Shown here piece after piece: positions 6,865-14,316 of a stretch of 64,000 nucleotides of DNA (within the stretch, counting starts at the first letter, position 1; each line of letters opens with the position of its first letter). The DNA is from a virus. The DNA is taken from IMG/VR virus record IMGVR_UViG_3300042502_000941, positions 1-64,000 of that record; one strand, 5' to 3'. Both the position numbers and the translations under genes were made by a program. The notes under the pieces are model-generated. The model had not been told where the DNA came from, made no database searches, and saw nothing but the letters and a program-made list of their open reading frames with translations.

Positions 6865-8643
6865 ATGGCAATCAATATTTTTACCCACATTAAACGAGGG
6901 TTGTATGATAACGTATACAATTGCATCGAAAAAGAAAAAATAGACGTTAATCAGAGAGATGACGATACCGGCAATCCACCATTGGTTGTTGCAGTAGAAG
7001 AAAATCAAATAGAAATAGTCAAATTGTTATTAAATCGTGGCGCCGATGTAAATGTAAAAGATTGGACAAGCAAAAATACTGCATTAGATATATCTGAACA
7101 AAAAGGGTTTAAACACATTTCAGAATTATTGCAAGGTCGAGGTGCAAAATATAGTAGTGGTAGCAGTTTTCATTTGGCTGCTAAGAATGGTGATATTGTT
7201 TCTATTGAAGAAATGTTGAGTAAAAAACAAGATATCAATGAAGTTGACGCTGGTAAAGGTTGGACAGCACTACACTATGCGGTTAATTATGGACAAAAAC
7301 ATTTGGTTGAATATTTAATTGTTAAAGGTGCTGATGTCAACAAGAAAGATTTCTTAGGTAAAAACAATCCAATAGATGTGTTATCCAATGTTAATAGAGG
7401 TGAAATTGTTAAGTTGTTAAATAAAAATGGCGCTAAATCTGCTGGTGGTGTTAATATTCATTTTTGTGCTGAAACCGGTGATTTTGAAGGTGTACAGTCA
7501 TTTTTTGATAAAGACGGTAAAATTAATGGTAGAGATGAAAAGAATGGATGGATGCCATTACATTACGCCGTTAATGCTAACGATGTTGATATGACGGAGT
7601 TTTTGGTACATTTGGGTGCAAATGTTAATGGTGCAGATTTTAAGGGAGAAATTGCTCCGTTAGACATTGCATTCAAGACAGGCAATGTAGAAATGCAAAG
7701 TTATTTACAAGCCAAAGGTGCTTTAAGAAAGAAGAAACACGATACGGGTGGTAATGGTAAAGATGTAAACATTTATATTACAGATGAAGTTAAGAAACAA
7801 ATTGCGTTATTCATTGAAAAACGCAATCGTGAAGAAGAAGCAATAAAGAAACTAGAAGCAGAACAGACTGCAAAAGAACCAAAAAAGAAAGATGCACCAA
7901 CAAAAAAGATTAACTGGAAAGACTTTTTAAAATTAAAGAATATGCCGGTTGTAGAAAAGAAAGAAGAACAACCAAAGGTTGAAGTACCAAAACCAGTTAA
8001 ACAAATAGTTCGTAAAGTTGACAAGATCGACGTGGAAGTCAAATCAGGACGATTACAATTAGATACTGAACAAGAAGGTTTCATATTCTTTATGGATATT
8101 GTGGCTTACAGTAAAAAAACCACAGATGAACAAAAGAAGGCTTGTAAAGACTTGGGTACACTAGTTAAATCTACAATGCAATATAAAACAGCTAATGCTC
8201 TTGAAAAGTTGATTATATTACCCACCGGAGATGGTATGGTAATGGGATTTTTCACGTATCTAGAAGATGCAATGAATTGTGCCGTTGCTATAGCTAAAGC
8301 AGTAAAAGATAGACCCGACTTACAAATGAGAATGGGTGTACACTGTGGACCTGTAATTCCAATGGAAGATATCAATGGAAATCTTAATATAAGCGGTGAT
8401 GGAATCAATTATGCTCAAAGAGTAATGGATGCGGGTGAAACAAATCATTTATTAGTTAGTTCAGCTGTAATGTTGAAATATGATAGACCAGCATACGTTT
8501 TGGTAAATGATTTGGGGGATGTAATTGTAAAACACGGTGTAATAATGCATTTGTACAGTTTACACGGTACCGAGTTTGGTAACAAAGAATTTCCATCAAG
8601 TAGAGTAAAAAAAGCAGAACCAACAACAAATAAACCATTATGA
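6865..8643 (+). CDS. Ankyrin-repeat class III nucleotidyl cyclase fusion
   Basis: Ankyrin repeats fill residues 1-290 in three similar blocks, with TALHYAV-type helices at about 133 and 229 and GADVN-type turns at 59, 155 and 251. A charged linker (300-395) leads to a class III cyclase domain at about 403-570. Both metal-binding aspartates are present (D411 in FFMDIVAYS, D456 in PTGDGMVMGF). RMGVHCGPV follows, and the transition-state Asn and Arg are present (N515, R519 in GDGINYAQRVMD). The base-selecting positions are unusual: Leu452 and Asn508 stand where adenylate cyclases have Lys and Asp, so the cyclic nucleotide made cannot be predicted. The gene follows the MscS-like gene by 7 nt and overlaps the next by ATGA. 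A signal made during infection, or a decoy for host cyclic-nucleotide defence, is inferred. Confidence 0.85.
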   Translation: MAINIFTHIKRGLYDNVYNCIEKEKIDVNQRDDDTGNPPLVVAVEENQIEIVKLLLNRGADVNVKDWTSKNTALDISEQKGFKHISELLQGRGAKYSSGSSFHLAAKNGDIVSIEEMLSKKQDINEVDAGKGWTALHYAVNYGQKHLVEYLIVKGADVNKKDFLGKNNPIDVLSNVNRGEIVKLLNKNGAKSAGGVNIHFCAETGDFEGVQSFFDKDGKINGRDEKNGWMPLHYAVNANDVDMTEFLVHLGANVNGADFKGEIAPLDIAFKTGNVEMQSYLQAKGALRKKKHDTGGNGKDVNIYITDEVKKQIALFIEKRNREEEAIKKLEAEQTAKEPKKKDAPTKKINWKDFLKLKNMPVVEKKEEQPKVEVPKPVKQIVRKVDKIDVEVKSGRLQLDTEQEGFIFFMDIVAYSKKTTDEQKKACKDLGTLVKSTMQYKTANALEKLIILPTGDGMVMGFFTYLEDAMNCAVAIAKAVKDRPDLQMRMGVHCGPVIPMEDINGNLNISGDGINYAQRVMDAGETNHLLVSSAVMLKYDRPAYVLVNDLGDVIVKHGVIMHLYSLHGTEFGNKEFPSSRVKKAEPTTNKPL

Positions 8644-8852
8644 AAATGATACCTTTGGGAAGACAATATCACGCAAGTGTTGTTAATACAGATTTGGATG
8701 TATATAAAATAAAAGATAAAGTAATGGGTGTACGTACAAGTAATCATCCAGGTCCATTTCAAATTTCAGATAAACTCGGTATCATTAAAGATAACGATAC
8801 CAAGATCAGAATTGTAGTTTATAATTCAAAAGGCTTGTTTTATTTAATATAA
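8640..8852 (+). CDS. Small hypothetical protein coupled to the cyclase gene
   Basis: This 70 aa ORF starts at ATGA, overlapping the cyclase stop codon by 4 nt, which is classic translational coupling. It has a predicted beta-rich body with no membrane segment and no family I recognise. The strict overlap argues that it is a real gene; it may be a partner or regulator of the cyclase. The next gene's promoter begins immediately after its stop. Confidence 0.55.
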   Translation: MKMIPLGRQYHASVVNTDLDVYKIKDKVMGVRTSNHPGPFQISDKLGIIKDNDTKIRIVVYNSKGLFYLI

Positions 8853-8855
8853 ATG

Positions 8856-8883
8856 TTGACATTCTTTATTATAGGTTTATAAT
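8856..8883 (+). promoter_or_regulatory. Consensus sigma-70 promoter for the Mom-like gene
   Basis: TTGACA (8856-8861), a 16-nt spacer, then TATAAT (8878-8883) are perfect consensus hexamers. The expected transcription start, 6-7 nt after the -10, falls at about 8890, the A of the ATG, so the mRNA would be leaderless or nearly so. Confidence 0.75.
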
Positions 8884-8889
8884 GGGGGA

Positions 8890-9663
8890 ATGTCCGAATA
8901 TTGTGATACCTCATTGCTTTATCTCAAAAGTATCAATAAGAATGTTGCAAAAACTCTTATTGAAAAAAACCATTATACACACAAATGGTCTCTTTGTACT
9001 GTAGCTTATGGAGTTTATTATAAAGAGTATATTGAAAGCACATTCTTTGGTGGTTTTAACGAACGCCTAATAGGTGTATTAGTATATGGAAATGCCGTGG
9101 GTAGAAATGCAAGTACCAGCATATGTCCTCTACTTACTAATAACAATGTGTTGGAATTAACACGACTGTGGATTGCAGATGGTTATGGTAAAAATATAGA
9201 AAGCTATTGTATAGCTGAAAGTTTTAGATTATTAAACACAGATTATCCACAAATAAAATGTATTCTTAGTTACGCGGATAGTGAAGCTGGTCACGTTGGA
9301 ACAATATATCAAGCAACTGGATTTGTATATCAAGGTGATAACTATGTGGATATTGCACTGATGCCTAACTATAGTGTTAGTTTAATTGGCCCCACTGAAT
9401 ATGATTGGATACATAGTAGAAGTGTATATGCACGTTGGAAAACACACAGTGTAGATAAACTAAAAGAACGTATTGGTAGAACATTTTGGCGCAAACGTGA
9501 AAGCGGTAAACATCGTTATATCAAGTTTATAAGCAACAAGATAGAAAATAAGAAACTGGTTAAATCTCTTAAACATAAAGTTCTACCTTATCCCAAAGAT
9601 ACTTCGTTCAAAGAAGAAGTGCAAGAAATCGTTGTAGAAAATACCAACGAATTTTTCGATTAG
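8890..9663 (+). CDS. Mom-like GNAT-fold DNA modification protein
   Basis: The layout matches the phage Mom family, the acyltransferase-fold proteins related to Mu Mom, which converts adenine to a methylcarbamoyl derivative and blocks host restriction. Landmarks are IEKNHYTHKW near the start (about 24-33), ELTRLWIADG with KNIESYCIAES (about 88-110), SYADSEAGHVGTIYQATGF (about 126-144), and a basic GKHRYIKF near residue 207. It is 257 aa against about 230 for Mu Mom. The last 50 residues are basic then acidic and match nothing I know. Start choice: no other Met lies near, and the family's conserved part begins within 20 residues. It has its own sigma-70 promoter, suggesting early expression apart from the rest of the island. 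The modified base is not predictable from sequence. Confidence 0.7.
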   Translation: MSEYCDTSLLYLKSINKNVAKTLIEKNHYTHKWSLCTVAYGVYYKEYIESTFFGGFNERLIGVLVYGNAVGRNASTSICPLLTNNNVLELTRLWIADGYGKNIESYCIAESFRLLNTDYPQIKCILSYADSEAGHVGTIYQATGFVYQGDNYVDIALMPNYSVSLIGPTEYDWIHSRSVYARWKTHSVDKLKERIGRTFWRKRESGKHRYIKFISNKIENKKLVKSLKHKVLPYPKDTSFKEEVQEIVVENTNEFFD

Positions 9664-9670
9664 TGCAAGA

Positions 9671-9698
9671 AAAAACCCCAACTTTCGTTGGGGTTTTT
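9671..9698. terminator. Bidirectional intrinsic terminator between converging genes
   Basis: A perfect 12-bp stem (AAAAACCCCAAC / GTTGGGGTTTTT) with a TTTC loop lies between the Mom-like gene and the converging capsid gene. A/T runs on both sides allow termination in both directions. Confidence 0.9.
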
Positions 9699-9722
9699 GA
9701 GTTATTTTATTTCTACTAAGTA

Positions 9723-11561
9723 TTATACGGTATCGAGATCACCGATAATAACTTTTCCATAGAACTCTGGGCGCACGACCTTCTTAGCGTAGCGGGTCAT
9801 TACACCTCTACGTGGAGTGAAGTTCACTGGATCATAGACCAATGGAGTTTGGATTAGTGGGATATAAGGAGCATATACTGCGCCTGTTTCTAGGAAGTTA
9901 TTTCCACGGAAACCAACCAATACGATATTATCGGTCATATATGGGTTCTTGTAAACTTGGAAGCGACTTGCGAAGCTACCAACACGTGCAACGCCCATTG
10001 CGAACTTAGCACTGTCACCATCGGTGTTTACTACATATCCTGGAATTGATTCCAAGATGGTTGCTACGTCTGGACTTACGACCAAGAAGTTAGCACCACC
10101 ACGGAGGGTCAATTTTTGGATTGTGTTAGATACCTTTTGAATCTTGTTACCAAGAGTTTGGAACCAAGTGCTCTTAACGTAAGCTGTACGATTTGCAGAA
10201 GCATTTGCATTACGTGTGAATACTGCGTCACCAGTAGTTGCATTCAATCCCTTGCTGAATTCAACACCGATTTGGGCGGACCAAGCTTCGGTAGTTATAC
10301 CTTGAACGGCACCGTTCAACATTTCTAGGATTTCTAGATCGATTTCCATAGATACGTATTCACTCAACAGAGCAGTCAATTCTGCTTCTGCATCAATAGA
10401 GTGATATGCGTTCAAGTCTTGCGCTAATTCTGGGGTCCAGACTGCCTTTAGTTTACGGGTCTTAGCAACGATTGGTTCGCTGTTTAGTACCAAGTTAACT
10501 TCTGGGATACTGATATCAGTGTCGATGCTTTGAGTAGCAACGTTAGCAGCTGTACCAGAACCTTCACCTGGTGTCTTACCAGCTTCAAAGTCACCACGTA
10601 GGTTGTCCGTAGGTTGTAGACTATAGATCAATTTAAGTCTTGGACCGGAGGCGGCGCCAGCGAATGTACTCTGTGAAGCGGATACGATGTATACAGTTTG
10701 ATAGAATGGATTGCTCAAACTACCAGTATTGACCGCTTTGCTGTAAGTGTTCAACACCACACCGTTTTTAATGAGTGCGCCTGGATTGGTCGCACCTGAA
10801 CCTGAGATCAAGTTGAATGAACGCACTGCATTCAAGTCAACGTTGTATAGATTTCCGTAACTTGATACAGGGGTATTATTATCATCGTGATTCAAGATTA
10901 CTTTAAACAATTTCTTAGCTACCACGGAACCACTCAATTCAGCATCAAATTGTACGTCATTCCAAGAAGCGGTTTGAATTGTACCACCGTTATTGGTTGC
11001 TCCTGATGAATACGTGATTGTAATAGCGGAACTACTTACTGGACGAACTGAATATGCAAAAGCACCTTGGCCGTATAAACCACGTACTGCGCTATCAGTT
11101 GAACCCAATTTCTTGCCTGTACCACCAAACAAACTGTCGTTCAATTGCTTACCGGCGCGGGTAGTTACAGAACTACCGTTGTTCAAGTTGCGCAAATCTG
11201 AACCAGGAGCGTTAGTACCATACTTGAAGTCTAGATAGAAGATTAGACCAGATGGTAGATTCATTGGTTGAACGCTTACGAATTCCTTCGCAGCGATTTC
11301 AGCAAACACACGACGAACCAATGGAAGAGCTACGCCAGCCCATTGTTCTGAACTGGTAGATGTACCAGTTGTGGTTGCTTCGTCAAGCAATTGTTTTGCT
11401 TGATTTTCTAATAGGATTGACATATGTGCTTTTTCAACACCTTTGCAACCTTCTAGGAGGCCTGTCTTTTCCCATTTGCCTTGTAGTCCACGTGTTTCTG
11501 CCATTAATTTGGCCTGTGGATTCATATTGTTTGTCAATAGACTTTTAATATCCATACTCAT
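9723..11561 (-). CDS. gp23: Major capsid protein gp23-like
   Basis: This is the HK97-fold hexamer protein of T4-like heads. At 612 aa it exceeds T4 gp23 (521 aa). It keeps the propeptide, with a likely gp21 cleavage after LLDE at residue 61 (next residue Ala62), against E65/A66 in T4. After it come LPLVRRVFAEIAAKEFVSVQPM, equivalent to the T4 VRRAIPNLIAFDICGVQPM region, and a late ELTALLSEYVSMEIDLEIL spine-helix region. The extra length lies mainly in Ser/Gly/Thr-rich inserts between residues 120 and 330. Local GC is higher than in its neighbours, as is common for highly expressed capsid genes. It follows gp22 by 53 nt. The first ATG was used; a second Met at residue 3 is possible. No gp24-like vertex gene is seen next to it. 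Confidence 0.92.
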   Translation of the reverse strand: MSMDIKSLLTNNMNPQAKLMAETRGLQGKWEKTGLLEGCKGVEKAHMSILLENQAKQLLDEATTTGTSTSSEQWAGVALPLVRRVFAEIAAKEFVSVQPMNLPSGLIFYLDFKYGTNAPGSDLRNLNNGSSVTTRAGKQLNDSLFGGTGKKLGSTDSAVRGLYGQGAFAYSVRPVSSSAITITYSSGATNNGGTIQTASWNDVQFDAELSGSVVAKKLFKVILNHDDNNTPVSSYGNLYNVDLNAVRSFNLISGSGATNPGALIKNGVVLNTYSKAVNTGSLSNPFYQTVYIVSASQSTFAGAASGPRLKLIYSLQPTDNLRGDFEAGKTPGEGSGTAANVATQSIDTDISIPEVNLVLNSEPIVAKTRKLKAVWTPELAQDLNAYHSIDAEAELTALLSEYVSMEIDLEILEMLNGAVQGITTEAWSAQIGVEFSKGLNATTGDAVFTRNANASANRTAYVKSTWFQTLGNKIQKVSNTIQKLTLRGGANFLVVSPDVATILESIPGYVVNTDGDSAKFAMGVARVGSFASRFQVYKNPYMTDNIVLVGFRGNNFLETGAVYAPYIPLIQTPLVYDPVNFTPRRGVMTRYAKKVVRPEFYGKVIIGDLDTV

Positions 11562-11614
11562 ATTTGTATCTTTCTTTATTTAATTACTGTTAGGTTTTTA
11601 CTCGCAAACTAATT

Positions 11615-12700
11615 TTACTTCTTGATTCCTGCGAGTTTTTGGAATCTTGAAGTCATCTCGTCAGCGTGTGGTTCTACAATAGTAGATACTGGCTTAGTTG
11701 ATGATACTTGTTTGCTTGCCAAACCTTCGGTGATAGTGTGAGCAGTTGTATTGGTTTTTTTCTTGACAACTGATGCACCGGAATTAAATGATTCGGCTAA
11801 AACTGTATATGCCAACTTGACTTCACGGATGTTTCTGGTCAAGTCGAAAGTGTTAATGATCTTAAGTTTTTGATCTTCGGTTAAACTCTTACCTTTGAAC
11901 AACTTGTTGGTATAAAGCAACTTAGCATTCAATAGGTTGGTTTCAGATAGAACGCCCTTCATAAACTTAACAGTGCTTAGAGCTTCTGATAAATGTTTCT
12001 TAAGAGATTCGTTTTCTTCGTTGATAGCGACCAAAGCTTCTGCCATTTCTTCGGCGGAAACTTCGTCTGCATATCCTCCTTCAGAAGGAGATGGAACTTG
12101 TGCTGGAGCGGGAGCTGCAGGTACTTGATCTACAGGTGCTTGAGCATCAGGAGCAACAGGAGCTGGAGCTGGAGCTGGAGCTAGTGCAGAAGGATCTTCA
12201 GCTTCTAGTTCAGCAAGAAGTTCGTCTAGATTAATATCACCCATGTCTTCGCCCATTTCTTCACCTGTATCGGGTGTTTCAGAAGAACCTTGACTGTGCA
12301 TTTCGTCAGATACTTCGCCTTCTAATTCAGCTAGAATTTCATCTAGTTCTTCACTAGTTACTTCATCGCCTTCTTCAGATGAAGCTTCTTCTTCAAGTTT
12401 AACATCAAATTCTTGTTTACCGTTTGAAGATGTAGACTTGAGTGTAGATGGATTTGCTGGCTTAGAAGTCTTAGCTGTTAAACCATCATTTTTACCAATG
12501 TTAGAAGATGCAAGCTTTTCTTCAATCTTACCTTCTTCTTCTTCGGTTGATTCTTCTGCCATTTCTTCTTTGAGTTTGTCCGCAAACATTTCTTTCATAC
12601 TGTTTGCAAAACTTTCTTCAAGGAAGGTTTTTGCATTTGCCAATGCTGTTTCACGAACAGCCTTTGCATCCGCAATACTTTCTTTTAATAGATCGCTCAT
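11615..12700 (-). CDS. gp22: Prohead core scaffolding protein gp22-like
   Basis: This is the major core protein on which the prohead assembles; gp21 degrades it before packaging. At 361 aa it is longer than T4 gp22 (269 aa). N-terminal helices (1-60) are followed by a long acidic stretch with EELDEILAELEGE and INLDELLAELEAE repeats, which offer many LxE-type cleavage sites. An Ala-Pro-rich linker follows at about residues 172-205. The C-terminal part is the most conserved: ENESLKKHLSEALSTVKF, LLNAKLLYTNKLF, REVKLAYTVLAESF and a terminal RFQKLAGIKK. It lies directly upstream of gp23, as in T4. Its long leader carries AGAAAGG 13 nt before the ATG. Confidence 0.9.
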   Translation of the reverse strand: MSDLLKESIADAKAVRETALANAKTFLEESFANSMKEMFADKLKEEMAEESTEEEEGKIEEKLASSNIGKNDGLTAKTSKPANPSTLKSTSSNGKQEFDVKLEEEASSEEGDEVTSEELDEILAELEGEVSDEMHSQGSSETPDTGEEMGEDMGDINLDELLAELEAEDPSALAPAPAPAPVAPDAQAPVDQVPAAPAPAQVPSPSEGGYADEVSAEEMAEALVAINEENESLKKHLSEALSTVKFMKGVLSETNLLNAKLLYTNKLFKGKSLTEDQKLKIINTFDLTRNIREVKLAYTVLAESFNSGASVVKKKTNTTAHTITEGLASKQVSSTKPVSTIVEPHADEMTSRFQKLAGIKK

Positions 12701-12802
12701 AATTATATTTCTGCCTTTCTTATTGTTATTTGTTTATGAAGCTATTGAAGAACTCCAAAGAAGATAAATCGCTGTCACATCAAAGAATGATGTATTTGAA
12801 TA

Positions 12803-12810
12803 ATAAATAT
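12803..12810 (-). promoter_or_regulatory. ATATTTAT element for the gp22-gp23 transcript
   Basis: The sense strand reads AATTATATTTATTATTC, about 102 nt before gp22, so unlike most copies it would give a long leader that contains a Shine-Dalgarno-like AGAAAGG. It is divergent from the plus-strand copy at 12842-12849. Confidence 0.4.
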
Positions 12811-12841
12811 AATTAAAAACGTAAATATATCAAAATATTTT

Positions 12842-12849
12842 ATATTTAT
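12842..12849 (+). promoter_or_regulatory. ATATTTAT start-proximal element, second plus-strand island
   Basis: TATATTTAT is followed by 6 nt (TGATAT) and the ATG at 12856. Confidence 0.5.
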
Positions 12850-12855
12850 TGATAT

Positions 12856-13449
12856 ATGCCAGCACAAAGTGAAAAGCAAGCGAGACTATTCAGATTAGTA
12901 CGAGCCTTACAAAAAGGAAAAATTAAACCTGGAAAAGTATCTTCAACAGTACGTACAATGGCTAGTACTATAAAACCAAGTAGCGTTAAAGATTTTACCA
13001 AACTAAAAGAAATATTGAAAAGTCTCAAAGAGTCTGAGTATTCACTGAGTGATTTTGACATTATCAAAGGAAAATCTTTTAATCAAGTGTTGAAAGAAAA
13101 CGAAGGAGTTCCATTTGTCAAAAAAGAAATGTTGATATTTCAAAATAAGCAAAATGGATTTAGCGGATTTGGCAAAACCAATTTTATTCCAAATGCGCCG
13201 GAAAACACACAGATACAAACCGAAATATTCAGTAACGGTAGTACAAAAAAGTATGTGTTTAAAAAATTAATAGATCAAAAAAATGAAAATTTAATTGTTT
13301 ATGCTTGTTTTGTACAAAGAACCTATCCTGATCGACCAGAAAAAGAAATATTTAGTATGTTGAGTACCGGTGTAGATAAAAACAAAGATAGTGAACAAAC
13401 AAGTTCGTTAGCAGACTTTATAGATAGAATTAACTCTTATGGCCTATAA
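12856..13449 (+). CDS. Hypothetical protein with DUF3008-like N-terminus
   Basis: The first 40 residues (MPAQSEKQARLFRLVRALQK, then a KxxPxKVSSTVRTMA stretch) resemble the small DUF3008 module found at the start of many phage and bacterial proteins, always as 'MPA-S-KQ-RLFR'. Its function is unknown. Residues 60-197 are mixed alpha/beta without a family I recognise; GFSGFGKTNFIPN near residue 98 is glycine-rich but not a P-loop. The gene overlaps the next by 11 nt. It lies between the gp22-like and gp21-like genes, on the strand opposite to the head operon. Confidence 0.55.
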   Translation: MPAQSEKQARLFRLVRALQKGKIKPGKVSSTVRTMASTIKPSSVKDFTKLKEILKSLKESEYSLSDFDIIKGKSFNQVLKENEGVPFVKKEMLIFQNKQNGFSGFGKTNFIPNAPENTQIQTEIFSNGSTKKYVFKKLIDQKNENLIVYACFVQRTYPDRPEKEIFSMLSTGVDKNKDSEQTSSLADFIDRINSYGL

Positions 13450-13897
13450 TTTTAATCCCAATTTTTCTAAACATATGAATTCTAAAAAAGATAATTATAA
13501 GTTCATAAAAAGAACTGGCGAAGAAAACGCTTATTCAAATCCCGATGTACGTGAAATGAATAATAGTTATAACAAGTACAAATCGCCAAAATTAATTAAC
13601 TTTATAAATAATGATAATTTTGAAGAAGAAAAAATGTACAAACTTGAAGATATAGATAATCCAAATGGATGGAATTTTATGGAGATAGATTTGTTAGGCG
13701 AAATGGATTTTCGTATAGATGACGAGTACAGAATGTTCTCTGAAGTAGAAGTTCCCTCTTTAGATATGGTTAATGAAAAGAGAAAAACCTTCGTCTATAA
13801 AACAGACGAAGGTTATGTATTAGAATCAAATAGAAAATATGTTTTTGAATCGTTTATCTCGATGTTGGAATTTATCGATTCTATACCGATGCGTTAG
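13439..13897 (+). CDS. Hypothetical acidic protein, end of second plus-strand island
   Basis: 152 aa, rich in Asn, Asp, Glu and aromatic residues, with no membrane segment and no known motif. Its start overlaps the previous gene by 11 nt, which supports coupled translation. The 3' end overlaps the converging minus-strand gene by 17 nt. Codons for residues 117-126 also form a strong hairpin that would end transcripts coming from the minus strand (see the terminator at 13786-13814). I cannot assign a function. Confidence 0.55.
   Translation: MAYNFNPNFSKHMNSKKDNYKFIKRTGEENAYSNPDVREMNNSYNKYKSPKLINFINNDNFEEEKMYKLEDIDNPNGWNFMEIDLLGEMDFRIDDEYRMFSEVEVPSLDMVNEKRKTFVYKTDEGYVLESNRKYVFESFISMLEFIDSIPMR
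13786..13814 (-). terminator. Minus-strand terminator embedded in a plus-strand gene
   Basis: A perfect 11-bp stem (AACCTTCGTCT / AGACGAAGGTT) with a 7-nt loop. Read on the minus strand it ends in TTTTTCTC, so it would stop transcripts from the gene ending at 13881. On the plus strand the hairpin lacks a U-run and lies inside the coding sequence 13439-13897. Confidence 0.75.
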
Positions 13898-14303
13898 TAC
13901 TAACATTGGTTGTTTGTGGATTTTCATTCATTGAATCTGCGATCTCAAAATAACGTTCCAATCTCATACCAACTTGTTCATACAACATTTCAAGTTGTTG
14001 TTCAATAGCTTTCATCTTTTGTGCTTCTTCGTACATCTTAGCGGCATCACGTTTGATTTCTTTCATATCACGTTCCACCATTTTAGCTTCCATCCATTCG
14101 TTACATTCTTTAATAGCATATCGTTCTGCTAAATTAACAGCTTCCATAATTTTTTGTGCTGTTTCATAGACACTATCAGCTTTTAATCCTTTACGATATT
14201 CGTTGTAAGATTTAATAACCCCGACCATTTTTGATTTTTCTTCTTTGGTCAAAGCGACATAAGTCGATTCCGTAGAGTTTTCCAGTAAATGTTTTAATTT
14301 CAT
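13881..14303 (-). CDS. Helical prohead-core-like protein with capsid-targeting-like leader
   Basis: 140 aa, almost entirely charged amphipathic helix (about residues 18-120), with a short Asn/Thr-rich tail. The N-terminus MKLKHLLENSTES has the LLE pattern of gp21-cut leaders and matches the other leader genes in the window. It lies just downstream of gp21, where T4-like phages keep small core proteins such as gp67/gp68. A core or internal head protein is therefore likely. The ATATTTAT element is 5 nt before the start, so it may also be transcribed on its own. The 17-nt tail overlap with the converging plus-strand gene is unusual. Confidence 0.55.
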   Translation of the reverse strand: MKLKHLLENSTESTYVALTKEEKSKMVGVIKSYNEYRKGLKADSVYETAQKIMEAVNLAERYAIKECNEWMEAKMVERDMKEIKRDAAKMYEEAQKMKAIEQQLEMLYEQVGMRLERYFEIADSMNENPQTTNVSTNASV

Positions 14304-14308
14304 ACTTT

Positions 14309-14316
14309 ATAAATAT
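14309..14316 (-). promoter_or_regulatory. ATATTTAT start-proximal element
   Basis: The sense strand reads TAATATTTATAAAGT and then ATG, a gap of 5 nt. It overlaps the stop codon of gp21 by one base. Confidence 0.5.
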
